Shown: positions 1 through 12,572, counted from the stretch's first letter. The stretch is 64,000 nt of DNA from Anthonomus grandis grandis (GCF_022605725.1 NC_065553.1:5952001-6016000); one strand, 5' to 3'. Translations and numbers: made by a program. Notes: generated by a model from the sequence alone, not told the origin.

Positions 1-1729
1 CAATGTTTTTCCAAAACTATTGAACATTTACAGTTTGTTGCTCTAAACAGCTTCTTGAATTTTCTATTACCTATTGTAATTAAGTGAAAATCTTCACATG
101 ATCATTGACATTTCCATTTTTTCCTATAATGTTTATTTCATATGAAATTTAACATTACATTAAAATTTTTTTTAGTTAATGTATCTGTTTAAGCAGTTGA
201 CCAATTTTTTTTCTTAATTTCATTGTGTCCTGTTTGATAAATAAACAAATTCACGTGTTTATATGTTATGATTAAATTCAATAACAACAACAACAACAAA
301 TAAATATGTTAAAGCTATATAATATTTTCGAACAGTCGTATCCATTTTAGTTATGCATTAAATCACTATAAATACATTTGCATTTGTAGTGTACAACTCT
401 TTTTATGAATATTTCTTAAAATACTTTAAAAATTAGCCTTACAGGCACATAAGTTATAATCAATTATCTAAACCGTAATTTATATGTGTAACTTTTTTCC
501 TATGTATTTTTTTTTTTTTTTTAAGGTTTTGTAATCGTTTTAGGGATAATTATAACATAATAAACTCTTTTTAAGGGCTAATATAAGCACAAGGCATAAG
601 GAATAAATCAATCTTTAATTATTTATTGAATAAATGAATTAAGTACAGAAAACTCTTAGTTTTTCAATATGATTTGTATCTAAAAAAAATTAAAATTTTT
701 GGATGTGACACTAAATTGTTTGTTATTGAAGCTCTTATAAAGTTATTTATTATTATATTTGTCGAATTAATAGGATTTCAATGTAGAAAAACTTAATTTT
801 TTACCAATTTCTATAAAAATTAGTTTTATAGAAAATTTTAATTTAGCACGAAAAGGTATCTATAGAAATATTAAAGAATTTAAAATTTTCAGATTAAAAA
901 TTAAATTAAAATCTAGTTAAAGGTAAGGGATTGTATTTTAAGAGTTCAATTAAAGTAATAATTATTCAAATTTTATTAGCATTTTGGCTTTTATTTCCGC
1001 CAGGAAATTATTATCTAAATTATGACTTTATCGATTGCAGGTTGTTTAGTTGTAAAAAAATATACAGGGTGTTTCTTAACCTATACGCATAGACTTGGGA
1101 AATTATTACTAATGATAAATAATGACTAATAGTGAAAAAAATGTAAGTAAAATATTTTTAATTTCTGAGATACTCGTTCCCATTTCAATTATGCATGTTA
1201 TAACTCATTAAAAATGCATTATATTTTAGTTATAAATTAGGTATCTGTAAATTTTTCTCTCTTTATATTATTTAAACTTTTTAGATGAAATTATGAATAC
1301 CGATATATAAATTTATAATTAAATACTAAACTGTTATCTTAAAAATAATCGTGTACGCATCACGATTATTATTACATATGCGATATAAGTTTCACTGTTA
1401 TACAGAGTGTATAAATAAATAAACATTCACAAGCCTATTTCTAAGAACCAGTACATTTTCTTGTTAATATTTTTTATTTTTGAATTCTGGATAATTTAAA
1501 AATTGATAAAAATTACTTTTTATTATTTAATTTAATAAAGGTGGAGATTAAAAAATTAAGCAAGTTCTTTTGAAAGTATCTCGAAAATTTGGTTAATTTG
1601 GATAAAGGTATTTTTTCAATATCTTTTATTTTTATTTTATTTAGAAAATACCATAAGGAATACTTAAGTAATTAAATCATAAACTAAATTTCAAATGCAA
1701 ATAAAAATATTTGCACGACTTTATTAACT
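1..1729. other. AT-rich intron or flank, no gene seen
   Basis: I see no gene here. There is a short (CAA)n microsatellite at about 283-299. At 1063-1072 there is the motif TACAGGGTGT, which recurs elsewhere in the window. The rest is low-complexity AT-rich DNA with stops in every frame. Confidence 0.6.
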
Positions 1730-2060
1730 AACATAATTCAATCATGTAACGACGATGTTTCTCTTCTCCCACAAAAACACGTTTAACTATAAAAGCTATT
1801 ACGAAGAACGAAACATCTATAAATATCAGGCAATAGTGTATAATACGAGCCCGGTCATAAGTTTGACCCTATGACATTTAAGCGGACCACAGAAAGCGTC
1901 AGAAAGGTCAGAAGATGCGCCTTAAGAGAATAAGGACGCATTAAAAACCTTTTTACTATCGCTATAAGGTAATTCTTTTTGCCGAGTTTCGTCACACCGA
2001 GATTTTGACGATAACTTAAAAGGTTATGGATATTATAACGGGATGTGATTCAAAATCATT
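1730..2060. promoter_or_regulatory. Candidate non-coding regulatory island 1
   Basis: This stretch is visibly less AT-rich than its flanks, has no simple repeats and no long ORF. It contains an AGGTCA half-site (1905-1910) and a TTTGACC half-site just upstream. Its position in the large 5' intron or flank of a BCL11-type gene makes an enhancer plausible, but this is inference only. Confidence 0.25.
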
Positions 2061-2159
2061 GTTATCAATATGGTTTATAATTGTTATGCTAGATAACGTT
2101 TATTTTAGGTTTACACTAGATGTACATTTTTGGTTGAACTATCGGATAAAATCTCTGCG

Positions 2160-2985
2160 TGTGACCATATACGATTGATAAATATTTCAATATTTTTAAT
2201 TTAAAAACTATATTTTTATACCTAGATGATGAAAAGTTATCTAGAACCGAAGAAGACTGAAGTTTTTTCAAAACTTAACGACTTATCTTATAAAAATTGA
2301 ATTTTCCTATTTGCGATAAAAAATAGCACGAAAAACGACTGCAATTTTCATACTGATATGCCTTGCTTTCATGAAATAAAATAGGGTTTTTTTACATTTT
2401 ACTCGAAAACTTTAAGGTTATGCGAAAAGTATAAATGTAAAACTATAGATTTTTTTTCACCTATAATTTTCTTAAAAAACATTTTTTTCTCGGGTTATTA
2501 TTTTCTGCAAAAAAAAAACGTTTTTCATTAACCCTACATTTACCCCCCACCCACCCCACACAACATAGCAGTTAGAAATTATTTTCAAAAATTATTGTTT
2601 TCCAAAACAATATATAATAATAACAGCTGGTTTCGTTAATAATATCTAATCTATTAACACAGTTTATTTATTTAAATTTGATATTATTATATATATTATG
2701 GACGAAAAACAGTGATTTTTCAAAAGAATATCTTACTGGGCAAATGTTTGGGGCGGGTGGGGGGGTAAGGGTTATGTTTATGAAAAACAAGGATTTTGCA
2801 GAAAATATATATTCAATATTTAATTTGATTAAACACTATTTATTTAAATTTGATATAATTTTTAAATAAATATTTATTATTAAAACATAGGTATTAGATT
2901 GGATAGTATGGATGAAAAATAGTGATTTTCAAGAAGAATTACATCAAATATTTGAGGTGTAGTAATCGAGTTAAAAAACTAGATA
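2160..2985 (+). repeat. Foldback repeat copy 1 with C-rich and G-rich arms
   Basis: A flank of about 300 bp (2160-2460) is followed by a C-rich arm (about 2543-2558) and, some 190 bp later, a G-rich arm (2750-2771). The two arms and their neighbouring AT-rich sequence are partly reverse complements, so the unit can fold back. The same order of blocks is found at 13560-14215 (+) and 55630-56560 (-). The G-arm has the run pattern of a G-quadruplex (G4 C G3 T G7). No protein-coding capacity is seen. It is probably a non-autonomous mobile repeat; the superfamily is unknown. Confidence 0.6.
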
Positions 2986-4170
2986 TGTAAATCCCGTGTC
3001 AGTATTTTGAAATGTCAAAATTTTCTCCCTTTTGTAAACAGAATCGAATATAATATACGTGTATTCTACAGTTCAATAAACATACCAAAATCAAAAGTTT
3101 ACTAAAAAATCGTTCAATAAAGTTATATTCAAAGATAATAACACATGATGTGTTGCTTGGGACTTGGGGCTTTACCTCGAGTGGGATACGCAGATAAGGC
3201 ACTAGTTTTTGGTTTATATTTAATAAATAGCAGAAAAGGGTTATATTATCTGACAAGGGTTAACCCTTTAAAACTAGGGTGGTCAGTGGTCAACCTCCAC
3301 TAAAAATAAGGAAGTCAAACAGGTCAAAAAAACTCTCATAACGGACAAACTAATTTTTCGTTATTGTTCGGAATAGCTTGGGAAAATATTAAGGTGGCCC
3401 AGTTTTATTGTGAGAATCACGGGCACAATCTTTTTCTAATATTTCATCACATTACGATTTAAATCCTGTTTAAATAAAGCGTCATCGGAGTTTTTCGAAA
3501 AATTTAGTTTTAAATCAGGTTCACCTTAATTTTATCTAATCTCCGCTATACATCAAATCTCTAGGTAACCAAGCACCATATCCATAAAGTGTCGAAAGCC
3601 AAATATTTGCTATTCTATTACATGTTTATTAAACATTGTCCCTCGGTTGTAAAATGTTGGATGATGTCTATGATGTCACCAATGGTTTTTTTTTTGGAGA
3701 ACGGATTGCTTAATTTGGTATAATTTTTACATTCAATTTAAGGAGAACTGTGTATATAGGGTGTCTCAAATTCAATCCTTAACGATGGTTTAATGGGAGC
3801 AAAATTGAAATTTTTTAAGCTTAACAATAGGCCGTTTAAAAAAATTAAACATTCCGAATGGTTCCGAATAAAGTTAAAGTATCCGGAATTTTTAAAAATC
3901 GATTTTTTTGTCTAAGCTTATTTCTTATCCGATTTTTAAATAGTTTGCACTTTTGCATTGCCAATTTTTTCGTGCTACATGATAAAGTTTTTAGATTTCT
4001 AATACGACGTTTCGTCTTTGCCAAACATTCTCAACTCTCTTTTTTCTTATGTGCTCTATATTGGATTCTTACATTTTTCAAATCTGCGCAAAATCAACTT
4101 TTTAAGGATGTATCAGAAGTAATATCTATTTTTTATAAGAACCCGAATTTTTTCTACTAAAACTAAAAAT
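2986..4170. other. AT-rich intron or flank, no gene seen
   Basis: No gene is supported. About 3240-3470 is slightly richer in GC and could be a weak extension of the island pattern. At 3755-3764 the dispersed motif TATAGGGTGT occurs. The 100-codon open frame at 3858-4160 is Phe/Leu/Lys-rich, as expected from T-rich DNA, and is not taken as coding. Confidence 0.5.
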
Positions 4171-4179
4171 TGTTTTATT

Positions 4180-4640
4180 TTAGGATTTTGAACCTTTTTA
4201 CAACGTCTTCCGGGTATTTAAAATATATATTTTTTTAATTTTAGCTTTTTATGGTTTTATGCTTTTGTAGTTTTGTATTTTTTTTTAATTTAAAATTTTC
4301 GGAATATTTTTTTCGTTTTTTCGTTTTGTAAGGCTTTGTTTTATTCCAGGACTTCGGAGCTATTTTTCACATCTTCCAGAGGTTTCAAATAATTTTTTAT
4401 TTAATTTTGGATTTTTAGAATAAAGTATTGGTGTTTTATATTTTTTTTATTTGAGAAATTTCGATGTTTTTAGACTTTTTTGATAAGGTTTCCAGGTTTA
4501 ACTGAAAGGTAAGTAATTTTTTAATTATTCCAAGCATTTAAAATAAAATTTTGTCTTATGCCAGACTTTGAGAATCAGCTTTTCTATTTTCCAGATGCCT
4601 GGAGTGATTTTTTATGACTTCCAGACATTTGTTGGTCGTT
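4180..4640. repeat. T-rich degenerate repeat tract
   Basis: Imperfect units containing a TTCCAG core followed by T-rich sequence recur every few tens of bases. A similar tract lies at 12930-13500, just before foldback copy 2. The units are too diverged to define a clean consensus by eye. Confidence 0.35.
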
Positions 4641-5734
4641 TTTTACATATTTAACCTAAAGGCACTTAACACTCACTATACTTAAATATTTTTTCAAATA
4701 TCTTCATTTTTATTGGCTCGAAATAAAAATGGTAAAGGAACAAAATTACCACTTAAAATATGCTTTTTAAAAAGGATTTCTAACAAGTTTTTAGTAGATA
4801 AAATGTTTTTTTTATTTCAGGAAAATGCAGTAATAACAAAATTATAAAATATCCAATACATATTACTAAAAAATAATTAACTTTAACTATGACAATATTA
4901 ATTAAGTTTTACATGCATACTATTAAGTGTAAAATATCTAGTTCTATCTATGCTGAGTCCGATTCTTCTGGGTAATATCTAGATCACAAGCATAAATATT
5001 AAAATAGTAACATACTCTATTAAATGGCGATTTTAAAAAAATATTTGTTCTATGAAGTTTTAAATAAAAAGTGTTTTTTTATCTTGTATTTCCATGATTT
5101 ACAAAAAACGGAAGCAGATAAAAGGAAGAAATTCTGAGTAATAAATTTTATTTGTCAATACCTTATACATATACAGCGTGTTCATTTAATACTCCTTTCC
5201 TCCATTGTCGCTGTATTTTTGAAGCAAAAAAATTTTTTTTTTAATTTAGGGAAGATGAAAAAAGCTACATTCTATAATTATTTTGACATATACAGGGTGT
5301 TTACAAAAGGTGTGCGAATACTTTTAAATTATTTTATTTTTAGATTGTTCATAAAATTCTAATAAATTTGCTGTTTATACGTCATACCTTAATGAAATAA
5401 TTTTTGAATTAGGGATGGTTAAAACTTGGCTTTTTCTCAACTTTAGGAAGCTACAGAGCCATAACTACTTATCATAGGATAAAATTATTTAACTTTAACT
5501 TATTAAAATGTATTTAATAAAAGAAAAACTACGATTTCTGATTAATGTGAAAAGAAAACTTAGTCTGTTCTTTATATTAATGCATTAACTAATTTATGCA
5601 AATCATTTCAAAACATTAACCGAAATGAAGTGAATGACCAAACGAGTGTAAAAATGCAAAATCTATTCAAAAGAACTCAAAACATCATTAAAATAAATGT
5701 AAATAAGCTGTTAAAATCCTATTGTATCGTTGTC
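4641..5734. other. AT-rich intron or flank, no gene seen
   Basis: No gene is seen. The dispersed motif TACAGGGTGT occurs at 5291-5300, and a variant (TACAGCGTGT) lies about 120 bp upstream. Confidence 0.5.
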
Positions 5735-6180
5735 AAGAAATCATTCCCTAATTTAAGAAGATCGCCCCGACTACCGAAATAGAAGTGACTAGCCAGGTAG
5801 CATTTAAGTGGCAATAAATTAAACCGGACAAAAGAATGTTTTCTTATCGGGACAGTAAGTCGTGTGCCGTTAAAAACTTAAAAAGATGACATAAATGCCT
5901 CGGACACGCGCTAGGAGGGTCGTGAACTACCTTTAAAGGGTGAATCTTCCTATTGTCTTGAAGGGGTAAAGGAATTTTTTTGGATGAAGTGTGTCATTAA
6001 ATATAGGGCGACTAAAATAAGTCATTCGTTAAACACTTATATCCGAAAAAAAATGCGACTGTCTGTTTGCGAAGCAATCATAATTTAACGCGATAGCAGA
6101 TGGCCAGTTCGGTCACTAATTGACCATTTAACTAAGTAAATTTGCTTTGCTGTAAAAACAGCCTAGGTGCCGATCTTCGT
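5735..6180. promoter_or_regulatory. Candidate non-coding regulatory island 2
   Basis: This is a less AT-rich, non-repetitive block without an ORF, between AT-rich stretches. It resembles the other islands in composition and size. A regulatory role is inferred from location only. Confidence 0.25.
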
Positions 6181-6515
6181 TAGCACATAATGTTAAAACA
6201 AAAAAGTCAATATTTTACCTGGGGTGTTTAAGTGATTGATTTTTTTTGTTTTAATTGTATATTTGTTCCTTGAGTTTTTTTGATATTAGACCATATGGTA
6301 GCTATTCAGGTGTCATAGTCTGACACTAGTGGATTGTTTGATAGGAAGATATTGGAGTTCGACGGTTGTTGAGAGCATCTTAATTTTTTTTAAATCCCAT
6401 TAGGCTGATTTTAATTTCCATGTTTTTCGATATCCTTGTGTATTGAGGCGAAGTATGCATCTTATTCAATTCTAAGTTTTCTGTTGAGATAGTTTTGCTT
6501 AGCTCTCTATACATT

Positions 6516-7560
6516 ATAGCTTGCGTGATATTTAGAAATATACTCAAGAAAATATATAATGTTGGCGCCCAACAATGTGGAAGATTCTCGACATATGTTT
6601 TGCTAACGAAGTTATAGCATCTTCGGGCGAAGATTTATACTAAAATAAAAACTATTATTATAACTAGGCAATTGATTATAAGAAATTGACCTTCATTAAG
6701 AATGGATTTGTGATTTCTATACATGCATTTGACTAATTTGTTCTTCCGAAAATTTGTCAAGATTATCTTTTGGAAAATCTCATTATTTCCTTGGTGCCAT
6801 GGCTTGGTTTTTGGAGAACGGCGTTTATTGTTCTGTAGTTTTACACATATAGACCAGCGCATTTTGATCACCTCAACAATCCAGACTGTGATAAGTTTTT
6901 ATGTCTCTAATAGAGCTCTTTCATCTTTTTTTGGTGAGAACATAGTCAATTTGGCTACGTGTATGGCCCTCGGGAGATCTTCAGGTGTAAATTCTTTGGA
7001 TATGAGTTTCGAAAAGAGAATTAGATCTGTATACCTGGCTCTCATCCTATGCCATGTTTGGCAATAACCGAGTACAAATGCATATCACTATTTGTTTCCC
7101 CAATCTTGACATTCAGAAATTTCCCCAACTTTGACAATCACCCAACATATCATCATTGTACTAACAACTAAACGAAAATTAACATCATCCTGTTAGGCAT
7201 TTTATGCATTCATACTTATTTCATTGTGAGAACAAGACTTGTACGAAGCTTAAGTTAACTGGTTTGGCTTGCAGCTTAAGGGTAACTATTCGATCATTGA
7301 TATCAGAAAATCTATTGGGCATAACTTAATTTAACAAGAACGGGAAGATTTTTTTACCCAAGTTTACCCTGTTAACGCAAAAATTAATATTGGTTTTAGT
7401 GGTCTATGTGATCCAATTCTTGACCCTGTTATAGCAATGCAGGAACGTTGTCAAACCATGTCGAAATGCAAAAACAATGAGTTCCAGAAAATCATGAAAC
7501 CAAGTGCCGTCAGAAAATTGATTTTTTTACTTTACTACTCTCTTTAATAAAATACGTACT
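6516..7560. repeat. Composite repeat, unit A of a decayed tandem array
   Basis: First of three related units that begin with an AGCTTGC-GATATTT-type block at about 6516, 7684 and 9060. Shortly after the start is TTGGCGCCCAAC (6562-6573), which resembles a tRNA-Lys primer binding site. About 600 bp further on is degenerate minus-strand sequence matching the RTE-type endonuclease seen better in unit B, followed at about 7390-7500 by plus-strand sequence matching an RTE linker (GLCDP, then SKCKNN). The 114-codon open frame at 6723-7067 lies inside the unit, shows no recognisable domain and is not counted as a gene. Confidence 0.55.
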
Positions 7561-7683
7561 CTAAGCCAAAAGTCATAGAGATACAGTAATAAAAACAATG
7601 AAAATTTATGCCTAATAGTATGCCTAATTTATTAGTTTGGTTAAGATTTTGAATAGTTGTTCAGTTTTTGTTTAAATTGAGAG

Positions 7684-8930
7684 AAGCTTGCCTGATATTT
7701 AAGGATATACTTGAGAGCACATACAATATTGGCGCCCAACAATGTGGAACATTTTCCACATATGTTTCGCCAAGAAGGTTAGCATCTTCGGGCGAAAACT
7801 AAAACTACTTACAAGTGACCTTATATAAAGACGTTACTAATAGATCGAAAAAACCAATAAAGCTTAAACACTAAAATTGGGCAATTGACTATAAGAAATT
7901 GAACTTTATTAAGAATGGTTTTTTTGATTTTTGTATATGTCAAAGTTATCCGTGGTTTATATTGGGCGACCTTAATTCTAGAATCAGAAATTTGGGAGAT
8001 ATTTCTATAGAACATAGTATGGTCCCGATGGCTTTTTTAAAGAATTCTGTTTTGCAAATAGTCTGCGGTACATATCAGACTTTAAGGTTATTATTAGTTA
8101 TTATTAAATCTCAGTATTTAAATATTATAGATATATAAAATATATAATAAATTTTGCACCGCGAGTAACGAGATCTCTGAAAATTTAGGCATATCTTTTG
8201 TCATGGCTGCCATGTCTGAAAAACGCTTAGTTCGATGACTAATGTAAACTAGAATGATATGACGAAAGCTACCAAACTTTCGCAAAAAAAAAAACTTTTC
8301 AGCTATCTATTAATGACGCAAAATCTATTCCGTAACTCTTTCTTTCTCAGTCGTTGTCCATTTTTGAACTTCATGCTCAATCATGGAAGCTACACAGTGA
8401 TACTTCGCCATGATTCTCTAACTTCTACCGCTCTATTACTTGTGAAACCGACAAGACCTTGATCTTTTACAATCCCCTCGATGATGCATCCAAAACATGC
8501 ATGCTAAAAAATATATAAATGTAAGGATGTGTCGTTAGATTCTTAATAATAATCTTTTCCCAATCTTGGCATTAAAATCACCAAACACAATTATTAACAT
8601 CTCCCTGTTAGGTCAAGTTACTGTGTTTGAAAGTACCCTATAAAATTGATATATTTCATTTTGAGAGCATGTCGATGTAAGAGCGTAGACTTGTATGATG
8701 TTTAGGTTAACTGGGCTTGCTTGCACCTTAAGGGTAATTATTCGATCGTAGAAAATTTGTTGAGCACAATTTAAATAAATTGTACCCTGTTAACTTAAAA
8801 ATTAATGCTAGTTTTAGTGGCCCATGCGATCCAACTTTGCAGAGACTTTGTCAAATCCTGTCAAAATGCAAAAACAATGACGCTCCGGGAATTGATCAAA
8901 TTAAAATTGATCAAAATAATTGAAGTTCTA
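7684..8930. repeat. Composite repeat, unit B of a decayed tandem array
   Basis: Second unit, starting 1168 bp after unit A. It has TTGGCGCCCAAC at 7729-7740 followed by the same downstream sequence as unit A, then a minus-strand endonuclease block (8555-8760) and a plus-strand RT-linker block (about 8805-8905). The linker reads GPCDP, then SKCKNNDAPGIDQI, typical of the region just before the RT palm in RTE-clade elements. The EN and linker blocks point away from each other, as in unit A. Confidence 0.6.
8555..8760 (-). mobile_element. RTE-type non-LTR endonuclease fragment
   Basis: The minus strand encodes part of an apurinic-type endonuclease. Motifs are IIQVYA (with S/T-rich sequence after it), a QFYR block, and the catalytic-region motif GDFNAKIG at 8559-8582. 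Stops interrupt the frame. The APE-type endonuclease domain nicks target DNA in RTE, jockey and CR1 elements. Unit A carries a more decayed copy at about 7140-7330. Confidence 0.7.
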
Positions 8931-9059
8931 GGATGCCAAAAAATAAGCTAAAACTATTGTGAAGTTACTTTCTGCGGTAAGAATTAGGAATCTTAATAGG
9001 ATGCCCACTTTAATATTAATTAAGTTACGAAAGACCTGAGTTTTTAACCAAATTACCAG

Positions 9060-9130
9060 AAGCTTGCCTGCTATTCAGAGATACACTCAACAATACACGT
9101 AATATTGGCGCCCAACAGGGTGGAAATTAA
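9060..9130. repeat. Composite repeat, unit C (start only)
   Basis: This matches the start of units A and B (AAGCTTGCCTG block) and has TTGGCGCCCAAC at 9105-9116. Similarity ends soon after, so only the first part of a third unit is present. It begins 1376 bp after unit B. Confidence 0.5.
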
Positions 9131-9259
9131 CCAAATGTTTTAATTCTAACAAAAAACTACTACTGGGTAACTATTGCTATAAAGCCTAAAAGTCCTTTCC
9201 GTCATCCTTTTTTTCAAAAAATTAAGACAATAATAATTTAAACAATATACTAAAGGATA

Positions 9260-9630
9260 TTTTAACCCAAAAACGTGAAACGCATCACCTTAAATCCGCA
9301 AGGTGTTCGGCCAGAAATCTCCCACGCTCTAATCTGCCCATCACGATCTACATTATTCGGCGGTCAAAGAATAGGGTCTCGTAAAAGGGTCATATCATTG
9401 AACACTTGCCCCTTAGGGACAATGGTCAGACCTGCCGAGAAGGCACAAAAGACCATTCATTCAACGTAAAAGGAATTTTTAGGTCGATTGGGTAAACGAG
9501 GCAACGGAAAACTCGATTAAATTAAACCCTCGATCCGTTCCTGTATATTATGACAAAATTAGCAAACAGTACCAACTGCGTGGCCAGTCGTTTATTAGTA
9601 GGTACTATCTTATCTATGTGCGGTGTTGGC
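9260..9630. promoter_or_regulatory. Candidate non-coding regulatory island 3
   Basis: A less AT-rich, single-copy-looking stretch with no protein domain. The 64-codon open frame within it is short and not convincing. Enhancer function is inferred from composition and location. Confidence 0.25.
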
Positions 9631-10779
9631 CCGCATGTACATAAAAATATACGTGCTTATCGTAGGTAAATATTGCTCACCCATATTAAATGCCACACAT
9701 AAGCTCATATCGCTAGGCTTTTTTTCATGGAAAAAGATACTTTCGGTAAATAAGGTCACCATTTTGTGTCGTAAATGAGGCTGGTATAAAATGTATGAAA
9801 AATGTTATTGGTGCTTAACTGGAGTTGATTTTAGTTGCTACTTGAGTATTATATGACTAAGTATTGCAATAAAAATGTCTAAGAAAGTTATTGATAAATA
9901 TGTATATTAGTAATAAATAGTTTTTGTTCGCATCCAGTTTATTTTATTTTATGGGTATTCAAAATTAATATTTTGAGTGCACTCACATGGCTTTCGTGAT
10001 GTTATTTTAAAAAATTAATAAAAATAAAACTGTTGAATAATTTGATTTTGGGAGAACCAGACTTGATTCCTAATAAATGTCAATGCTTACTTCCTTCTTT
10101 GGTAACCTTGGATCCAAAAACTTGGATCATATTTTCGACTGGATTTACCTAATTAGGAACCTTACAATCAAGAAATTAATTGAGCAAACAAATTGAGAAA
10201 AAATATTTATTTTCTTAAAGCTTTACAATGAATCTGCAATAATGGCTTAAATATTCTAAACAAAAATTGCAATAACACAAAAGAGAATACATGGTTTTTT
10301 GCAGAATCAAATTTGAAGTATCGAAGATACAATTTTAATTATTTGTAATCATTTGCAAATAAGGCTCTGCTAATCGGACTAACCTAAGGGCCAAACTGTA
10401 TTAACCCATAAAAATGAAATTTGGCCTCAAAGCAGTTTGAAAATTTTTATTGATAATAAATTGATACACATTTTACATTTAATAACTATTAAAAAGGAAA
10501 TTATACAGTCAAAAATAAAATGTGGATACCCTTAAATTTTTCCTTTTCTAATTTTCACCAAGTTTCATTATTTTTGCCAAAAAAGTATTTTAGATAAAAA
10601 AAACTTTATTAAATATAGTATTCAATGCAAATCAGACTTAGTACTTTTATAAAAAACTGTATTAGGTCTTTTCTTTTAATGAAAATTGAGTAATTATCCT
10701 TTAATTAAAAAAAAATATTACGAGACCTCGTTTACAAGTTAGCATTTACACAATAAATTATTATTCGAAAAAAACTTAT
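9631..10779. other. AT-rich intron or flank, no gene seen
   Basis: No coding, RNA or clear repeat feature was recognised. Confidence 0.5.
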
Positions 10780-10900
10780 TTTTATGCATAACTTTAATGG
10801 ATATTATCTGCTTTTTCCATTAATTAAATCAAATAAATTTCTAATTTATCAAAGGCATTTTTGCAAAAACATGATCTTGAGATATTGGCATTTAAAATTG
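10780..10900. repeat. Dispersed repeat fragment (GCATAACTTTAATGG)
   Basis: The sequence TGCATAACTTTAATGGATAT and the following ~100 bp (AAGGC, then a TTTTGCAAAAAC-like block, then TGGCATTTAA) recur at 15850-15985. Short matches to the first 20 bp occur at about 18328 and 35937. The type of element is unknown. Confidence 0.55.
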
Positions 10901-12104
10901 AAAGTTTAGTCTATGAAATGGATAGGGTGTGTTAACTTACAAATACAGGTTGTCCATTTATAAACTGACACATTTTAACTGCTTATAAGTCGAGAACAAA
11001 AAATGACAACAATGTGCGGTTTTCACAGAACTTCATCAATATTTTTAAAGTTTTTTTTGACAGTGTTGCCAAATTTCAAAATTTGCCTGAAATAGGAGGA
11101 AAAAAATTCATGATTTTCAAAGGCCGATTTCTCAAAAATTTTAAATGTAACACCCTGTACTTTTTAATTTTACATAAAAGCCTGTTAAATCCCCTTTCCG
11201 AAAATGTATAAATTGTCTAAAATTCATTATTTTTTTTTTACAGAGCCAATTTTAGTAAATGACACCTTTTTGAAAATTAAATCTAATCTAAAAACTGAGA
11301 AAATGTTTTCAAAAAAATCTATTTCACAATAAAAAAAGCAAAAAAAAAATCAATTGCCTTAATTCCTTGAATAATTTCCATACCTTTTTTTTACCTGTGA
11401 TTTTTAAGTCTAACTATCAATTAAACTAGCTATCTGGAACCTATCGTAATTCAAAATCATACCAATGATTTATTGACTACCAAATAGATATTAAAACTAA
11501 ATTAAATTGAATGAAATCCTCGCAACAAAAAAACAAAACTGACAATAACTGTAATCAAATAATGCAATGTAAATAAAATTAATTTTCACATTGAGTTATC
11601 AATCAATAATATGATAATAAAAATATTACTAGTAGCCATTATATATCTGACAATTTAACCAGTTAAGTAAAGGTCGATCCAAGAAATATTTGATGCATTG
11701 TTCGCGATATTGAATGCAAATTTATTTGGTGGCGACCATTTCATTGACTCGCAAAAACAAAGGAACAATGGTCGAATTAAGATAAGGCGAAATATAAAAT
11801 TTAATTATTATCGGTCAGTTTTAACATAAATATGTAAGCCCCTTACGTTTTACGAAAAACGGAAATAACAATTTTAACATACATCATAGTGATTTCCCAG
11901 TTCATTTACAATAGTCATGCCTGAGTAAACACCCTTGGGTGGACATGGTCACTTACAACAGAAAACACCCCAGTAATTTTTTTTTGAAGCATTACCAATT
12001 ATCAGCCATTAAAGGTGCGTAACAAAAATAACCAGTTTAAGAACAAAATGTCGCAAGAAGGCAAAAAAAGCTCTTTTGTGATTTCTCAAAGGTGCTAAGT
12101 ACGA
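10901..12104. other. AT-rich intron or flank, no gene seen
   Basis: The reverse of the dispersed ACAGGGTGT motif lies at 11150-11159. About 11650-12000 is slightly less AT-rich. No gene is supported. Confidence 0.5.
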
Positions 12105-12572
12105 ATGATTGGACACGTGGAAACAAATCGAGCTATGGGGGGCAGTTTCTTGGACCAATCGGGCGAGAGAAGGTTAAGAAGGGTGAAGGGTCAAGCCCTT
12201 ATGTTCAATTGGGTTATTTTTATATTGGAGTGTGTGTTATGTAAGGGTCGGTTGGAAGCGGTTAATTATTTAAGATATGTTGACAAGGAGGTTTTAGGTC
12301 TGTCAACTAATTATAGATATTATCAAAGTCTATATATTTCAACAAGTCTGCTTAAAGTGGTAATACAAATACTACGAATTTGTTACTCACTTAAATTTGC
12401 AAGTAAGGAATCAAGAAATAAGGGACACAAAAAGGAAGACCCTAAGCTTAACATATCTTTGAATGAATATAATAAGTCGAAATATTCATGCATAATGGAC
12501 ATCCCATGGATAATAATTTTGAGCTATCCGTTGCACTTGAAATCATTCTTTCGTAAATTTAAAGCATCATAA
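12105..12572 (+). CDS. Unrecognised open frame of 155 codons
   Basis: This is the longest intact ORF of the window outside the BCL11 exons. In DNA this AT-rich, an open frame of this length is not expected often by chance. The product has a Gly/Arg-rich start, a hydrophobic stretch around residues 35-48 and a Lys/Asn-rich second half ending in another hydrophobic patch. I recognise no domain. Codon use is AT-rich like the surroundings, which argues against a conserved gene. No promoter or polyadenylation signal stands out. It could be a fragment of an unidentified mobile element or a chance frame. Confidence 0.15.
   Translation: MIGHVETNRAMGGSFLDQSGERRLRRVKGQALMFNWVIFILECVLCKGRLEAVNYLRYVDKEVLGLSTNYRYYQSLYISTSLLKVVIQILRICYSLKFASKESRNKGHKKEDPKLNISLNEYNKSKYSCIMDIPWIIILSYPLHLKSFFRKFKAS

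Noticed and set aside
2678..2869. 63-codon frame through the G-rich arm of foldback copy 1
   Set aside because: It is interrupted in the other copies of the repeat, so it is not a coding sequence.
6723..7067. 114-codon plus-strand open frame
   Set aside because: It lies within unit A of the composite repeat, is Phe/Leu/Ile-rich and is not preserved in unit B.
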